NCBI GenBank assembly: GCA_023301565.1
Contig: JALZUO010000034.1
Coordinates: forward strand, 67,621 to 131,620
DNA from: Oligoflexales bacterium
Lineage (GTDB): Bacteria > Bdellovibrionota_B > Oligoflexia > Oligoflexales > JALZUQ01
Direction: 5' to 3'
Length of the DNA: 64,000 nucleotides
Positions 33,086 through 42,134 of the stretch are shown here, in pieces. Position 1 is the stretch's first letter; every line of letters starts with the position of its first letter. The translations under genes and the position numbers were made by a program. The notes beneath the pieces are model-generated. The model was not told where the DNA came from. It searched no databases and was given only the letters and a program-made list of their open reading frames with translations.

Positions 33086-34354
33086 ATGATGCCAAAAGAC
33101 AAAAGAAATCTGGGTCACCGAACGCACTCTTTCCGGCGAAAATGGCATTTTGATTGGCCTATTTTGCAGGTATTGTTCGGTGGTTTGTCTCCCATAGATC
33201 TTCCTGAACTACCTTTTTCAAAGATGACCTCTACCCATGACTTTATCAAAGGGTATGGCTTTGACATGGGGATTCAATCAGACCAAAAATCAGCACATGC
33301 TTTGTTGGCGGAGTCTTTGTACTTTATTGAGCACCATCTTGCCCCGCGCGAGTGGAAAAGAGGTATGCGACCCCCTGAGGCTGTTCTATTTTGCGAGGAT
33401 CCGCGTGAGTTGGTCTGGCGTGCTTCGCAAAGAGGCTCGTTTGATGCGCTAGAGGGCGCTTGGTCGTGCGCCCTTCTTCGGATTATGCACACTGCAGCAC
33501 ATTTAGATGCAATTTGGCGGCGCATCGATCTTCATGCTGCTACAGAACAGCTTAAAAAGAGATTTGAAAAACACATTAAATATAACCGTGATGGAACGGT
33601 TGTTTTGAAGAAAGATCATCAGTCTGTCTTGCTAAGAAGGCTGGACTGGAAGCCACCAAAAAAAAGAAGTTCTGTTTTTCTTAAGCTTTTACATAAACCT
33701 GCTAACGTAGCTGAAACAGTTTATGATCTGATAGGGTTGCGGATTGTTACAGACAATTTTAGTGACGCTATTCGAGCGGTTCAGTATTTAACAGAGCTTC
33801 ACGTCCTTTCTTTTGCAAACATTATCCCTGCCAGGTCCCGCAACTCTTTGGTTGATTTGGATCAGTTTAGGATATTTCTGGATCACAGCGGCTTAGAGCT
33901 TAATGGGAATAGGGTTTCCCTGGAAAAGTTAGAAGAAAAAATGTCTCAGGTATCCTCTTTGAAGCCGGAGGTGGTTTTAAGTGAAAACAAGCACTCTTCA
34001 CAAGAGTACCGGTCTATTCAGCTTACCTGTAGGCAGCTATTATTGGACTCAAATTCTTGTATGGAAGACGATTTGTTTCAGGGAGCTGGAAAGCATTTAA
34101 GGCCAGGATCACAGGCAGCTAATTTTCTTGAAGAGCTTATAAAGGTTAAAAATTTGCCTAAAACACTTCAAAATGAAGAAAAAAATACTAACTTTTTCCC
34201 TTTCGAGGTACAGGTTTTAGATCGGGAAAGTTACCAGAACTCTCGGCATGGAGAGGCTTCTCACTCAAGCTATAAGCTGGCTCAGGTCAGAACTGCAAGA
34301 AAGCGTATCCTGGGCGAGGTCTTAACGCTTTGGAAGCGTCAAAAGGTGTCTTGA
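33086..34354 (+). CDS. RelA/SpoT-like nucleotidyltransferase (TIGR04552-type family), divergent
   Basis: 422 aa with no signal peptide. Elements in the order of a (p)ppGpp synthetase domain: RSSVFLKLLHKP (195-206, like the RxKS...K loop), YDLIGLRIV (213-221, DxxGxR), EYRSIQL (307-313, like GYRSxH with Gln for His), FPFEVQVLD (371-379, like vEIQIRT with the catalytic-Glu position kept) and HGEASHSSYK (388-397, like EaxHxxYK). The N-terminal 180 residues are helical and unlike HD, TGS or ACT domains. I recall uncharacterised deltaproteobacterial families (TIGR04552/TIGR04562) with this shape. Product could be (p)ppGpp, another pyrophosphorylated nucleotide, or none. Confidence 0.68.
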   Translation: MMPKDKRNLGHRTHSFRRKWHFDWPILQVLFGGLSPIDLPELPFSKMTSTHDFIKGYGFDMGIQSDQKSAHALLAESLYFIEHHLAPREWKRGMRPPEAVLFCEDPRELVWRASQRGSFDALEGAWSCALLRIMHTAAHLDAIWRRIDLHAATEQLKKRFEKHIKYNRDGTVVLKKDHQSVLLRRLDWKPPKKRSSVFLKLLHKPANVAETVYDLIGLRIVTDNFSDAIRAVQYLTELHVLSFANIIPARSRNSLVDLDQFRIFLDHSGLELNGNRVSLEKLEEKMSQVSSLKPEVVLSENKHSSQEYRSIQLTCRQLLLDSNSCMEDDLFQGAGKHLRPGSQAANFLEELIKVKNLPKTLQNEEKNTNFFPFEVQVLDRESYQNSRHGEASHSSYKLAQVRTARKRILGEVLTLWKRQKVS

Positions 34355-34380
34355 TTTCAAAAAACAACTTAAAGTGCGGA

Positions 34381-34405
34381 GACCAGAGTCAATGAGACTC
34401 TGGTC
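34381..34405 (+). terminator. strong hairpin after the RelA/SpoT-like gene
   Basis: GACCAGAGTC (34381-34390) and GACTCTGGTC (34396-34405) form a perfect 10-bp stem with a 5-nt loop, 26 bp after the stop. No T-run follows, so it is either a Rho-assisted terminator or an mRNA 3'-end stabiliser. Confidence 0.6.
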
Positions 34406-34645
34406 TTACAAAAGTGGCCGTAGCGGCTTTGCTAGGCAGGTGTGGGGCTAGTTCAGGAAAAGAACTTCTTGAGCGTGCACCTATTGCCTTCCTCTAATTT
34501 AGGCTTCGATGCGATAAACTGGTTGGACCTTTGTTTTCTACAAAAAATTAGTCTTAAAAGCGGTGAAAACAAAGACTTCTACCTTCTTCGACCAATTCCA
34601 AAAATACTTTAGCTCCTTTTTAAAAACCCCTCTTTTACTCCAAAA
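34406..34645. other. intergenic region upstream of lolC
   Basis: No gene seen between the hairpin and the lolC promoter. It contains the inverted repeat CTTTGTTTTC / GAAAACAAAG and several runs of T and A. Short frames here have no ribosome site. Confidence 0.35.
34529..34574. repeat. 10-bp inverted repeat upstream of lolC
   Basis: CTTTGTTTTC (34529-34538) and GAAAACAAAG (34565-34574) are perfect complements over a 26-bp loop. It lies ~70 bp upstream of the predicted lolC promoter and could be an operator or the stem of a small RNA. No T-run directly after the second arm. Confidence 0.5.
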
Positions 34646-34674
34646 TTGTAGTGGCTTACAGATTAAGCTAGAAT
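34646..34674 (+). promoter_or_regulatory. probable sigma-70 promoter of lolC
   Basis: TTGTAG (34646-34651), 17-bp spacer, TAGAAT (34669-34674); one mismatch to the -10 consensus. Transcription would begin near 34681, giving a ~25-nt leader with AAGGAAG just before the lolC ATG. Confidence 0.55.
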
Positions 34675-34705
34675 CTCCTTATTACCTTCAAAGGAAGATC
34701 TTCAT

Positions 34706-35986
34706 ATGAAAAACACCTCCATTGTCTGGATCGCTTGGCGAGAGTTTTTGGCAGCAAAAGGGCATGGGATTCGCTTTATGGTGGTTATGTCAGTTGCCGG
34801 TATTGCCTTAGGGGTGGCGGCAATGATCGTCGTGATGTCGGTGATGGCAGGGTTTGCCGAACAACACCGGCAAAGTATGATTGAAACAGCACCTCACTTA
34901 GAGGTCCTTTCTACAGTTCAGGGTTCAGGGTTTGCCTTAGCAGAACACTCTTTAGACAAGATTCAGGCTAGCATCTCAAATGCTTCATCTTATACGGAGT
35001 TTGTGCAAAGCGACTTAGTAATTCGTTCAGCAAAAAAAAGTTTTAGCGCAAAGCTATATGGACTACCTCTGGATAAGCATAAAGCTTGGCCTTGGCCTTT
35101 TTATGAAGACTTATTTGGAGGACAAGAACCCATAAGTGCTCCGCTCCAAGAAAGAATGTCTGCAAGAAAAACTCCAGGGATTCTTTTAAGCTCTCGGTTG
35201 GCTCAAACAATTGTGGTTAAACCCGGCGATAGGGTATCTCTTTTAAATCCGGATTTTGGCGCAAACCAACTGCTCGGTAGCGGTGAGCTTCTAAAAGATT
35301 TTGTTGTAGAAGGAGTTTTTTTTGAACCCGATGGCGCTTCGGGTATAGACCCGTATTTAGCTGTGGTGTCCATCGAAGAAGGAAGAAAGTTTCTTCCTGG
35401 CTATGACCCACAACTAGACCCTTTTCAGATTGTTTCTGGGGTGGCATTTAAAACATCCAACCCTTTTAAAATGAGTTGGGACTCTAGTTTTTTTTCAGAA
35501 TCCAATGGCTTTAGGGTTGAAACGTGGAAGGAAAAAAACAGTTCCATTCTTTTTGCTCTCACGCTTGAAAAGTACGTAATGGCATTTTTGTTGTTCCTGG
35601 TGGTTATTGTTGCAGCATTTTCCATTTGCGGCTCTCTTATTATGAGTAGTTTCAAAAAGAGGAGGCAGGTTGCTATCTACCGCGCTATGGGGATGACTCA
35701 GTCCGGGGTGTTAGGTCTTTTCTTGTGGAAAGGCGGTATTTTGGGGGCTGTAGGTGTTTTTTTGGGTGCGAGCATTGGCTGGACTATCTGCTTAATTTAT
35801 TGGCAGAATGGCGGAACTACAGCTTCTAGTGGGCTGGACGTATTCAACCTGCCCGTAAAGTTTTTGCCCCTTGAATATCTAGTGATATGTTGCGGAGCTT
35901 GGGCAATGTCCTTTATTGCCGCGGTGTTGCCCGCCGCGCAGTCATCTAGGCTCGATCCTGTAGATGGTTTGCGTGTAATGAACTGA
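34706..35986 (+). CDS. lolC: lipoprotein-releasing ABC transporter permease (LolC/LolE)
   Basis: 426 aa. N-terminal transmembrane helix after IAWREFLAAKGHGIRF, a ~210-residue periplasmic domain, and three C-terminal helices of the FtsX type (SFKKRRQVAIYRAMGMTQSGV and a typical DPVDGLRVMN end). With LolD it releases lipoproteins from the inner membrane to LolA. Only one permease gene is present, so the complex may be a homodimer (LolF-type), or the second subunit lies elsewhere. Immediately upstream of lolD. Confidence 0.9.
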   Translation: MKNTSIVWIAWREFLAAKGHGIRFMVVMSVAGIALGVAAMIVVMSVMAGFAEQHRQSMIETAPHLEVLSTVQGSGFALAEHSLDKIQASISNASSYTEFVQSDLVIRSAKKSFSAKLYGLPLDKHKAWPWPFYEDLFGGQEPISAPLQERMSARKTPGILLSSRLAQTIVVKPGDRVSLLNPDFGANQLLGSGELLKDFVVEGVFFEPDGASGIDPYLAVVSIEEGRKFLPGYDPQLDPFQIVSGVAFKTSNPFKMSWDSSFFSESNGFRVETWKEKNSSILFALTLEKYVMAFLLFLVVIVAAFSICGSLIMSSFKKRRQVAIYRAMGMTQSGVLGLFLWKGGILGAVGVFLGASIGWTICLIYWQNGGTTASSGLDVFNLPVKFLPLEYLVICCGAWAMSFIAAVLPAAQSSRLDPVDGLRVMN

Positions 35987-36011
35987 TGTTTGAACTCGCG
36001 CGGCTGGAGAT

Positions 36012-36752
36012 GTGATTCTCAAAATGCAGTCAACCCGAGACAACCCTGCTGAAACTAAAGTGGATTCTTTTAAAATATCAATGCAAGAAGCATCGAAGGT
36101 CTACGAGATTCACGGTCATAAAGTTACGGCGGTACGTGGCGTAAGCCTTACGGTCACCAATAGAACTTGCACGGCTATCGTTGGAAAGTCTGGGTCTGGA
36201 AAAAGCACTCTGCTGCATCTGCTTTCTAGCTTAGAAAAGCCTAGTACAGGTAAAGTGTCTTTCAACGGCAAAAACTTAACGGAAATGTCAGACAGTGAGA
36301 TAGCAAAAATACGCGGTCAACGTGTAGGGATCGTTTTTCAAATGAATAATTTGCTCCCGGAGTTTTCTGCTTTGGAAAATGTACAAATGCCAGGGCTGAT
36401 AGCTGGGCTATCCAAAAAAGAAGTGTCTGACCGGGCAGGTTTTTTGCTGGATAAAGTAGGCCTAGGTCATAGAGTGAATCACCGCCCTTCAGAGATGAGT
36501 GGCGGCGAGCAGCAGCGGGTTGCCGTGGCTAGGGCTATGGTAATGCGGCCAAGTATTTTGTTTGCAGATGAGCCTACAGGTAATTTGGATGAGCGTACTA
36601 GCCTAGAAGTACAGAACTTATTTTTTTCTATAGTAGAAGCGTTTAAAATTGGCCTGGTCATGGTGACCCATGATTCGGACTTAGCTGCACGTTTGCCAAG
36701 CCAGATCCGAATGGAAGATGGCCGCATAGTGAATTCAGATGGGATGGTTTAA
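36012..36752 (+). CDS. lolD: lipoprotein-releasing ABC transporter ATPase LolD
   Basis: 246 aa. Walker A GKSGSGKST, Q-loop IVFQMNNLLPEF (the LolD-typical FQ..hLLPEFtALEN), signature MSGGEQQRVAVARA, Walker B ILFADEPTGNLD and H-loop MVTHDSD. N-terminal ~25 residues are extra relative to E. coli LolD. The GTG at 36012 and ATG at 36024 and 36081 are all possible starts; GGAGA at 36006 is too close for the GTG and rather far for the first ATG, so the start is uncertain. Six bp before bamA. Confidence 0.92.
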   Translation: MILKMQSTRDNPAETKVDSFKISMQEASKVYEIHGHKVTAVRGVSLTVTNRTCTAIVGKSGSGKSTLLHLLSSLEKPSTGKVSFNGKNLTEMSDSEIAKIRGQRVGIVFQMNNLLPEFSALENVQMPGLIAGLSKKEVSDRAGFLLDKVGLGHRVNHRPSEMSGGEQQRVAVARAMVMRPSILFADEPTGNLDERTSLEVQNLFFSIVEAFKIGLVMVTHDSDLAARLPSQIRMEDGRIVNSDGMV

Positions 36753-36757
36753 CTAGT

Positions 36758-39079
36758 ATGAAGCTAACAATAAAACTGATAGCTCTTTCCTTTATTATAG
36801 CAACACAAGCGTTTGCCTTTAAGATCTCCAGGGTAAAGGTTGAGGGCAACCGCAAGGTTGAATCACGTGCAATTTTAAAGCTTATGCAGTCTCAGCCAGG
36901 CACGCCGATGAGCAAAGAAGTCGTGGCGCAAGACATCCGGACATTGTTTGATCTAGGCGTTTTTACAAATATAAATGTTTACTCGAGCGGCACAACTCTA
37001 ATTGTGGCTGTTTCCGAAAAGCCTTCTGTAGTTGAAATTGCTTTTTCTGGTTTTAACGAAGTCAGCGAAGCAGATGTCGAGAAAAAAATAAGCACAGAGC
37101 GCTACAGAGTTGTGGATACAGCTGTTCTCGCCTCTGATGTTCGGTTGATCGAAGAAGAGTACGCCAAAAAAGGCTTTTTCTTAGCGAAGGTCAAGTATGA
37201 GCTTGAGGAGATAGAAAAAGGCAAGGTTCGCCTAAAGTTTTTTGTTCGTGAGGGTAAAAAAGTCCAAGTCGGTTCTATTGAGATTCATGGGAATCAGTCT
37301 TTTTCAGATGGCCAGATAATGGAAGGGTTTTTGTCGCGTCCAGTTACCAGGATGTCGAAGTTAAGCCCAAGGGCTATTTTCCAAGATGCGATTGTTCAGC
37401 GTGACAATGAGTTCATTTCTTTGTTTTATAAAAACAAGGGCTATGCAAAAGTTCAAACAGGCAAACCATCTGTAACCTTGGATGCTAGTAAGGACTTTGT
37501 TCATGTTACCTACAACGTGGAAGAAGGTAAGCAGTATCGAATAGGGAAAATTGGTTATTCAGGCGCTTCCTTACTCTCTTCTGAGGAGCTTGAAGATGCT
37601 AGAGAGCTTAATACCGGAGACGTCTTTAATTACTCGAAGTTTTCAAAAGACATTGAAAAGATTGTAGATGAGTATGGAAACCTAGGTTTTGCGTTTGCAG
37701 ATGTTGCTCCGATCCCAGATTTTAACGATGAAGAGCAAACCGTAGACTTAGATATAAGGATATCTAAAGGTCGAAAAGTATACATCGGCGAGATTTCAAT
37801 TACGGGCAACACTAAAACACGCGACAACGTCATAAGGCGCGAACTTCAGTTTAGTGAAGGCGAGCTTTACCAGGGTACTAGGCTAACAAAGGCTAAAGCC
37901 GATATCGAAAGGCTTGGTTTTTTTGAGCAAGTCCAGGTTATTCGTGAAAAAAGTGAAAAACGAAACGATAGTTTGGACCTAAAGATACGTGTCAAAGAAA
38001 AACCTACCGGGCAACTGCAGGCCGCTCTTGGGTTTACCCCTAGCAACAACACGAGCGAAAGTCGGTTCTTCGGACAGGGCCGATACGAAGAAAAAAACCA
38101 ATCAGGTAAGGGTTGGAAGACTGCCATTGCCGGACGTTGGAATCGTGGCGATAATTTTTCTATTAGCGGTGAGCTTTACGAGCCGAGGTTTAAAGACTCA
38201 GATTGGTCGCTTGGAGGAAAAGTTTTTCTTGATAGTGAAGTTAAGCCTTTGTTGGGGACGCCTTTTGTAGGCGTGCAAGCAGCGGTTAGCACTGAAGTGG
38301 ACGTCACAGAGAAGCGAGTCGGCGGAAGCATCACAGTTGGCAGGAAAGTCGTAGAAAAGGTTCGATCTGCGTTGACCTATAGAATTGAAGATGTAGAAAC
38401 AGACTCTCCCTTCAATTTGGGCGAGCAGTTTTTAAAACAAGGGCTAAGCTCTAGCTTGACTCTGTCTTTTAGCAGGAACGCAACAAACAACTTCATCGAT
38501 CCAAGCTCAGGGTCAAACATAACTTTATCTCAAAAAGTCAGTGGGTCGATCCTAGGGGGGATCGATGATTTTGGTGAAACAGCTCTAGATATTGACTACT
38601 ACTTTCCAATTGATTTTGCAGAAAACTACAGGACTTACTTTAGGTTTCACTCAAATTTTTCATTTGTTTATAAAACCAGTAGTTCTCAGGTTCCGTTTTA
38701 TGAGCGCTACAGGCTTGGTGGGTTCAATGATTTACGTGGATTCCCCTTTCAAAGTTTAGGCCCTACAGAACAGTTGGTGCTTGAGTCGGGCGAAGATGCT
38801 GTTCCCTATAACCGCGGTGGGAATAAGAAGATGGTCTACACTCTTGAGTATTATTTTCCACTCATCCCCGAAGCTGGGCTTAAAGCTGTTTTGTTTGGCG
38901 ACGTTGGCCAGGCTTTTGATGATGGTAGTGGGCTTTCATTTGATAATTTGGAAAAGGATATTGGGTTTGGCTTCCGGTGGATCACGCCTATTGCCCCTTT
39001 TCGGTTTGAGTGGGCATACCCGTGGGTAGACGGGAAGCTGAGTAGTAAGCCAGAGTTTATTTTCTTCTTGGGCTACTAG
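36758..39079 (+). CDS. bamA: outer membrane assembly factor BamA (Omp85)
   Basis: 773 aa, the usual size. Signal peptide LIALSFIIATQAFAF, then repeated POTRA domains (each with the VEGNRKVES / GSIEIHGNQSFSD / ISITGNTKTRDNVI-type beta-strand starts), and a C-terminal 16-stranded barrel with the YRLGGFNDLRGFPF motif (the loop 6 VRGF element, here LRGF) and an aromatic final strand (EFIFFLGY). Central subunit of the Bam complex. Lies between lolD and skp in a single operon. Confidence 0.95.
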   Translation: MKLTIKLIALSFIIATQAFAFKISRVKVEGNRKVESRAILKLMQSQPGTPMSKEVVAQDIRTLFDLGVFTNINVYSSGTTLIVAVSEKPSVVEIAFSGFNEVSEADVEKKISTERYRVVDTAVLASDVRLIEEEYAKKGFFLAKVKYELEEIEKGKVRLKFFVREGKKVQVGSIEIHGNQSFSDGQIMEGFLSRPVTRMSKLSPRAIFQDAIVQRDNEFISLFYKNKGYAKVQTGKPSVTLDASKDFVHVTYNVEEGKQYRIGKIGYSGASLLSSEELEDARELNTGDVFNYSKFSKDIEKIVDEYGNLGFAFADVAPIPDFNDEEQTVDLDIRISKGRKVYIGEISITGNTKTRDNVIRRELQFSEGELYQGTRLTKAKADIERLGFFEQVQVIREKSEKRNDSLDLKIRVKEKPTGQLQAALGFTPSNNTSESRFFGQGRYEEKNQSGKGWKTAIAGRWNRGDNFSISGELYEPRFKDSDWSLGGKVFLDSEVKPLLGTPFVGVQAAVSTEVDVTEKRVGGSITVGRKVVEKVRSALTYRIEDVETDSPFNLGEQFLKQGLSSSLTLSFSRNATNNFIDPSSGSNITLSQKVSGSILGGIDDFGETALDIDYYFPIDFAENYRTYFRFHSNFSFVYKTSSSQVPFYERYRLGGFNDLRGFPFQSLGPTEQLVLESGEDAVPYNRGGNKKMVYTLEYYFPLIPEAGLKAVLFGDVGQAFDDGSGLSFDNLEKDIGFGFRWITPIAPFRFEWAYPWVDGKLSSKPEFIFFLGY

Positions 39080-39097
39080 GTTAGCAGCCAGTCTTGG

Positions 39098-39119
39098 GCA
39101 ATAAAAAGCCTTTTATTGC
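39098..39119 (+). repeat. perfect hairpin between bamA and skp
   Basis: GCAATAAAA and TTTTATTGC form a 9-bp stem with an AGCC loop, 18 bp after the bamA stop. No T-run follows, so it is likely an intra-operon stability or partial-attenuation element rather than a full terminator. Confidence 0.6.
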
Positions 39120-39202
39120 AGCAGGTTATGGTTACTCATAGAAGCTAAATAGCCAGCATGGTAGTGTTGGCCACTCGTTTGAATGTGGAGGAAAACGAAC
39201 CT

Positions 39203-39742
39203 ATGTCTAATATAATCAAAGCAATCGTTGCGACCTTATTACTATCTCTATCCAGTGTTAGTTTTGCTGCGAAAATTGGAATCATTGATATGCAAAAAGT
39301 GATTCTTAACGTTGGCGAAGGTAAGGCGGAGCGTTCTAAACTTGAAAGACAAGCGAAGCAAAAAGGTAAGAAGCTTGAGAAGCTAAAAGCTCAGGTAGAA
39401 ACATTAGGAAAAGAGCTGCAGAATAAAGAAAAGATCGCCCTTATGAGTGAGTCTGTTCTAAAAAAGAAGGCTCAAGCCTTTCAAACTAAACTTCGGGAGC
39501 TTCAGCAAGGCGAGAGAAAAATGCTTGTTGAGATCAAAAAGCAAGAAGCTAAGGCGACAGATAAAATTGCGCAAAAAGTCACAATCCTAGTAGAGCAAAT
39601 GGCTGCCAAGGAAAGTTTAGATGCTGTTTTTGAAACAAGCAATGCTGGCTTGATGTATGCAAAAGATTATGTGGATCTAACCTCAAAGGTTATAAAGATT
39701 TACGACAAGACTAAAGTTAAGCTAGCGAAAAATAAAAAATAA
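39203..39742 (+). CDS. skp: periplasmic chaperone Skp (OmpH)
   Basis: 179 aa from this start. Signal peptide AIVATLLLSLSSVSFAA, then AKIGIIDMQKVILN (family start KIAvVDmqkv), a long Lys/Gln/Glu-rich coiled-coil (ERSKLERQAKQKGKKLEKLK and on) and a closing AKDYVDLTSKVIKIYDK (the DiTdeVlk-type end). Skp keeps outer membrane proteins soluble in the periplasm for delivery to BamA. ATG 39203 is chosen because GGAGGAAAACG precedes it; an in-frame start 15 codons earlier lacks one. Confidence 0.9.
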   Translation: MSNIIKAIVATLLLSLSSVSFAAKIGIIDMQKVILNVGEGKAERSKLERQAKQKGKKLEKLKAQVETLGKELQNKEKIALMSESVLKKKAQAFQTKLRELQQGERKMLVEIKKQEAKATDKIAQKVTILVEQMAAKESLDAVFETSNAGLMYAKDYVDLTSKVIKIYDKTKVKLAKNKK

Positions 39743-39744
39743 AT

Positions 39745-40161
39745 ATGAATACACAAGAAATTGAAAACCTCATACCGCATCGTTCTCCGATGCGGTTTGT
39801 TGATAGAGTGACAGAATGCATTCCCATGAAGAAGGTAGTTGCAGAACGCGACATACTCGAAGATGACCCAGTATTTCTTGGTCACTTTCCTGGCTCGCCC
39901 GTACTCCCTGGTGTGCACCAGATAGAAGGTTTGGCGCAAGTAGCAGCCATCATGATTTATTCTGCCAAAGAAACAGGTGTTCCCTGCCGCTTGGTTGGGG
40001 TTAGTAAGGCTAGGTTTCGCTCGCCTGTGTTCCCGGGGAAAGTGTTAAAATACGAAGTAGATTACTTGCGTGATAAAGGCGGGTTTTACTGGTTTTCCGG
40101 GGTTGCCACAGTCGATGGCGAGGTGGCTTGTACGGCAGAGTTTTCTGCCAAGTTGGGTTAG
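39745..40161 (+). CDS. fabZ: 3-hydroxyacyl-ACP dehydratase FabZ
   Basis: 138 aa hot-dog dehydratase. Opens IENLIPHRSPMRFVDRV, then the active-site GHFPGSPVLPGVHQIEGLAQVA, with His and the later Glu as catalytic residues; KARFRSPVFPGK matches the family's substrate cap. Makes trans-2-enoyl-ACP in fatty acid synthesis. Directly follows skp with 2 bp between, where lpxD normally stands. Confidence 0.93.
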   Translation: MNTQEIENLIPHRSPMRFVDRVTECIPMKKVVAERDILEDDPVFLGHFPGSPVLPGVHQIEGLAQVAAIMIYSAKETGVPCRLVGVSKARFRSPVFPGKVLKYEVDYLRDKGGFYWFSGVATVDGEVACTAEFSAKLG

Positions 40162-40167
40162 GTTTTT

Positions 40168-40962
40168 ATGGGTAGTAAGATATCACCATTGGCACAAGTA
40201 CATGAAGACGCGACTATAGAAGATGGTGTCGAGGTTGGTGCGTTTTCAGTTATTGGTCCAAAAGTTCATATAAAACGTGGCGCTAGGATTGACAGCCACG
40301 TTTACATTGAAGGCTGCACTACGATCGGCGAAGAGACTAGAGTTTACCCTTTTGCCACCCTGGGAACGGAGCCGCAAGATCTTAAATATGCGGGCGAGTC
40401 TACCGAGCTTGTCATAGGAAAAAGAAATTCTATCCGAGAATATTGCAATATTAACGTCGGTACAGTGCAAGATGATTCAAAGACAATCATAGGTGACGAT
40501 AACCTTTTAATGGTTCGAACCCATGTAGCGCACGACTGCGTTATTGGTAACAAATGCATTATAGCCAACGGGGTTAACCTGGCTGGGCACGTAAAAATAG
40601 ACGACGGAGCCGTTCTGGGTGGTATGGTCGGTGTGCATCAGCATGTCCGTATTGGGAAGCTTGTTATGGCTGGAGGCGGGGCTATGGTCGCTCAAGACGT
40701 ACCTCCCTATTGCATGGTTCATGGTGATAGGGCGAAGATCAAAGGTTTGAACGTAATAGGGCTTAAGAGAAGTTCTTTGGGGCGTGAAGAAATAGCGCAC
40801 TTAAAGCTGATATTTAGAACTATATTTGATTCAGGGCTGAGAAAAGATAAAGCTGTAGAAAAAATTCAAGAGATGGCTGAGTTTCCAGATATTGGAAAAC
40901 AGTTTGTAACTTTTCTAGAAAAATCTACACGAGGTATTTGTAGACCACCTTTGGAAAGCTAA
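40168..40962 (+). CDS. lpxA: UDP-N-acetylglucosamine acyltransferase
   Basis: 264 aa left-handed beta-helix enzyme, first step of lipid A synthesis. Hexapeptide-type repeats run through the first two-thirds; the catalytic His lies in HVAHDCVIGN, and GHVKIDDGAVLGGMVGVHQHVRIG is very typical of LpxA. KGLNVIGLKR and a helical C-terminal domain complete it. Its stop overlaps the lpxB ATG by one base (TAATG). Confidence 0.95.
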   Translation: MGSKISPLAQVHEDATIEDGVEVGAFSVIGPKVHIKRGARIDSHVYIEGCTTIGEETRVYPFATLGTEPQDLKYAGESTELVIGKRNSIREYCNINVGTVQDDSKTIIGDDNLLMVRTHVAHDCVIGNKCIIANGVNLAGHVKIDDGAVLGGMVGVHQHVRIGKLVMAGGGAMVAQDVPPYCMVHGDRAKIKGLNVIGLKRSSLGREEIAHLKLIFRTIFDSGLRKDKAVEKIQEMAEFPDIGKQFVTFLEKSTRGICRPPLES

Positions 40963-42134
40963 TGAAGCGTCCTAAGGTTTTTTTCTCTGTGGGCGAAAAA
41001 TCGGGCGATCTTATCGCTGCCGGAGTGATTCGTGCTTTAGGCTCGGAAGCGATCTGTTTCGGAGTATGCGGTCCTAAAATGATCGAGCAAGGCTGCACAG
41101 CTGTAGAGAGCATGGAGTCATTTCAAGCTTTTGGTGTGTCTGATGTGGTTCAAAAAATCCCCAAGATAGTTGGTCGGTACTCTCAGCTTATTGCCGAGAT
41201 TGAGCGTATTGATCCTGACGTTGTCGTACTTGTCGATGCTCCTGGGCTACATTTTCAGCTGGCCGAACGATTGCGCGGCCTAAACATCCCAATCGTACAG
41301 CTGGTAGCTCCAAAGCTATGGGCTTGGGGCGCTTCGAGGGTTAAGCGTCTCAGGCGAGACTTTGCAAAAGTGCTCGGTATTCTGCCTTTTGAACGCAAGT
41401 TCTTTGAAGATCACGGAGTTAAGTATAAATACGTAGGTTGCCCCGTGGTTGACCGGGTAGGTGAAGTCCTGCAAGAAATTGCTCTGCAAGAAAAAGGGCG
41501 AGAAGAAAAAAATAACGCTAAATGGTACGCCGCGCTTCCTGGCAGCAGGCTTAGCGAGTGGAGTTTCTTCCTGCCTTTTTTTGCGAAGTTCTTGCGAGAG
41601 AACGCAGCGCGAAAAACAAAATGGGTCATCCCTGTCTCGGACAACTTGGAATGGGGTTATCTTCAAAAAAAATTCTCAGAATCTTTAAGCGCGCTTAAAG
41701 GTATTTCTGACGATCAGTGCAAGCTTGGTTTAGACAAGCACAAGTTTTCCGTGATTGCTTCGTATGGACCGGTTAGCTTTGTAAAGGGAGACTCTTTGAA
41801 GGTTATGGCGCTGGCTGAAGCCTGCTTGGTTTCTTCAGGGACGGTCGCTTTGGAGTCTGCTCTTCTTCAGAAAAAAACAGTGGTTATCTACAAACTCGAT
41901 GACCTTACTTATAGGGTTGCAAAAGCACTTGTTCAAATTCCTTATGTGAGTTTACCTAACTTGGCTTTATCTAGGCCGCTGTTGGATGAGCACCTGCAAC
42001 AGCTTGACGTGCACAGCGTATCAGCTTCATTGTTTTCTAGTCCAATGGATCAGAAGGGTTACGAGAGTTTGGTTGAATGCTTTACACCTATGGACTACGC
42101 TAAATGTCGAAACGAAGTTTTAGAGCTAGTATAG
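40962..42134 (+). CDS. lpxB: lipid-A-disaccharide synthase
   Basis: 390 aa GT19 glycosyltransferase that joins UDP-2,3-diacylglucosamine with lipid X. Marks: FFSVGEKSGD (SGExSGD), GVCGPKMIEQG (GIGGPxM-like), FGVSDVVQKIPKI, VLVDAPGLHFQLA, APKLWAWGASRVKRLRR, LPFERKFFEDHGV (with FVGHP replaced by YVGCP), and the C-terminal SSGTVALESALL. In YVGCP the usual His is Cys. Tightly packed between lpxA and the msbA-like gene. Confidence 0.92.
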   Translation: MKRPKVFFSVGEKSGDLIAAGVIRALGSEAICFGVCGPKMIEQGCTAVESMESFQAFGVSDVVQKIPKIVGRYSQLIAEIERIDPDVVVLVDAPGLHFQLAERLRGLNIPIVQLVAPKLWAWGASRVKRLRRDFAKVLGILPFERKFFEDHGVKYKYVGCPVVDRVGEVLQEIALQEKGREEKNNAKWYAALPGSRLSEWSFFLPFFAKFLRENAARKTKWVIPVSDNLEWGYLQKKFSESLSALKGISDDQCKLGLDKHKFSVIASYGPVSFVKGDSLKVMALAEACLVSSGTVALESALLQKKTVVIYKLDDLTYRVAKALVQIPYVSLPNLALSRPLLDEHLQQLDVHSVSASLFSSPMDQKGYESLVECFTPMDYAKCRNEVLELV

